Assembly: GCF_009796765.1 (NCBI RefSeq)
Contig: NZ_CP047023.1
Coordinates: forward strand, 2,897,501 to 2,961,500
Origin: Paraglaciecola sp. L3A3
GTDB taxonomy: Bacteria; Pseudomonadota; Gammaproteobacteria; Enterobacterales; Alteromonadaceae
Direction of reading: 5' to 3'
Length of the DNA stretch: 64,000 bases
This document shows positions 63,858-64,000 of this stretch, piece by piece. The notes under the pieces are model-generated. The model did not search any database and was not told where the DNA came from. It was given only the letters and a program-made list of their open reading frames with translations. The position numbers and the translations under genes are program-made. The stretch's first letter is position 1; each line of letters begins with the position of its first letter.

Positions 63858-64000
63858 ATGAAAATTTTACGATTAAGTGCGATAGCTATCGCAATTTTAG
63901 GTCTTTCTGGCTGTATATCAGATGGTGATGATGGAGCTAAAGGTGCAACTGGATCTCCCGGAATAGATGGAACAAACGGTACTAATGGAACCAATGGTAC
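63858..64000 (+). CDS. Collagen-like lipoprotein (C-terminus outside window)
   Basis: Starts at ATG 63858 with AGGAGT just upstream, 13 bases after the phosphatase stop. My translation gives a signal peptide with lipobox LSGC (Cys19), then SDGDDGAKGATGSPGIDGTNG and repeated GTNGTNGT, i.e. a Gly-x-y collagen-like repeat. The frame runs out of the window. It may share the PHO-regulated transcript; function is unknown. Confidence 0.75.
   Translation, partial: MKILRLSAIAIAILGLSGCISDGDDGAKGATGSPGIDGTNGTNGTNG

Overview
The window looks like chromosomal DNA of a marine gammaproteobacterium of the Alteromonadales (Alteromonadaceae, Paraglaciecola/Glaciecola-like). This rests on low GC by eye, an initiator-tRNA pair, the gamma-type gshA, prmB/smrB and prfB/lysS pairs, DUF3718 and DUF4862 proteins, and several secreted polysaccharide-degrading enzymes. 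The genus is an inference; no database search was possible.

Layout. 1-8272: a minus-strand cluster for sulfated, fucose-containing polysaccharide (fucoidan-type is the natural guess): a PVC-type dehydrogenase-like protein cut by the window edge, two GH29 alpha-L-fucosidase-family proteins, an S1 sulfatase, a DUF1080 protein and an unrecognised 576-residue exported protein. 8676-8986: two identical initiator tRNA genes with promoter and terminator. 9094-13990: phhB, a DUF3718 protein, a GH10 xylanase, a ThuA protein and a sodium/solute symporter. 14242-16808: modABC (molybdate uptake). 16999-22290: a periplasmic binding protein, pqiABC and a membrane diguanylate cyclase. 22395-30102: an Atm1-type ABC exporter, DUF3820, argO/argP, ppnP, a dienelactone hydrolase, a HExxH protein, ansA and a cold-shock gene with a long leader. 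30277-40553: an MFS carrier, aroC, prmB/smrB, a lytic transglycosylase-like lipoprotein, gshA, an Hpt protein, an RluA-type pseudouridine synthase, a PanE-type reductase, DUF4862 and a PLA2-like secreted protein. 40661-53325: lysS-prfB (with the RF2 frameshift), MscS, a rimK operon, a Pyr_excise/DUF1722 protein, a GT2-VTT-GT39 envelope operon, a two-part sugar isomerase-like protein and PagL.

53736-59141 is an accessory island and the most interesting part. It holds a nearly complete group IIC intron with its reverse transcriptase (about 54622-56558) and a second, 5'-truncated, diverged intron copy (53736-54094). Between them lies a small lipoprotein gene. The sequences at the intron junctions rebuild integron attC core sites: ACCTAAC at 54545 pairs with the disrupted GTT/AGGT halves, and the 54545-54623 stretch is an imperfect palindrome. 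I read this as a remnant integron cassette array on the minus strand, with no integrase in the window, whose attC bottom strands were invaded by group IIC-attC introns. A Y1 (HUH) transposase, an HNH nuclease and a repeat-rich non-coding stretch follow.

59142-64000 returns to housekeeping genes (cysS, ppiB, lpxH), then an alkaline phosphatase with a good PHO-box candidate and the start of a collagen-like lipoprotein.
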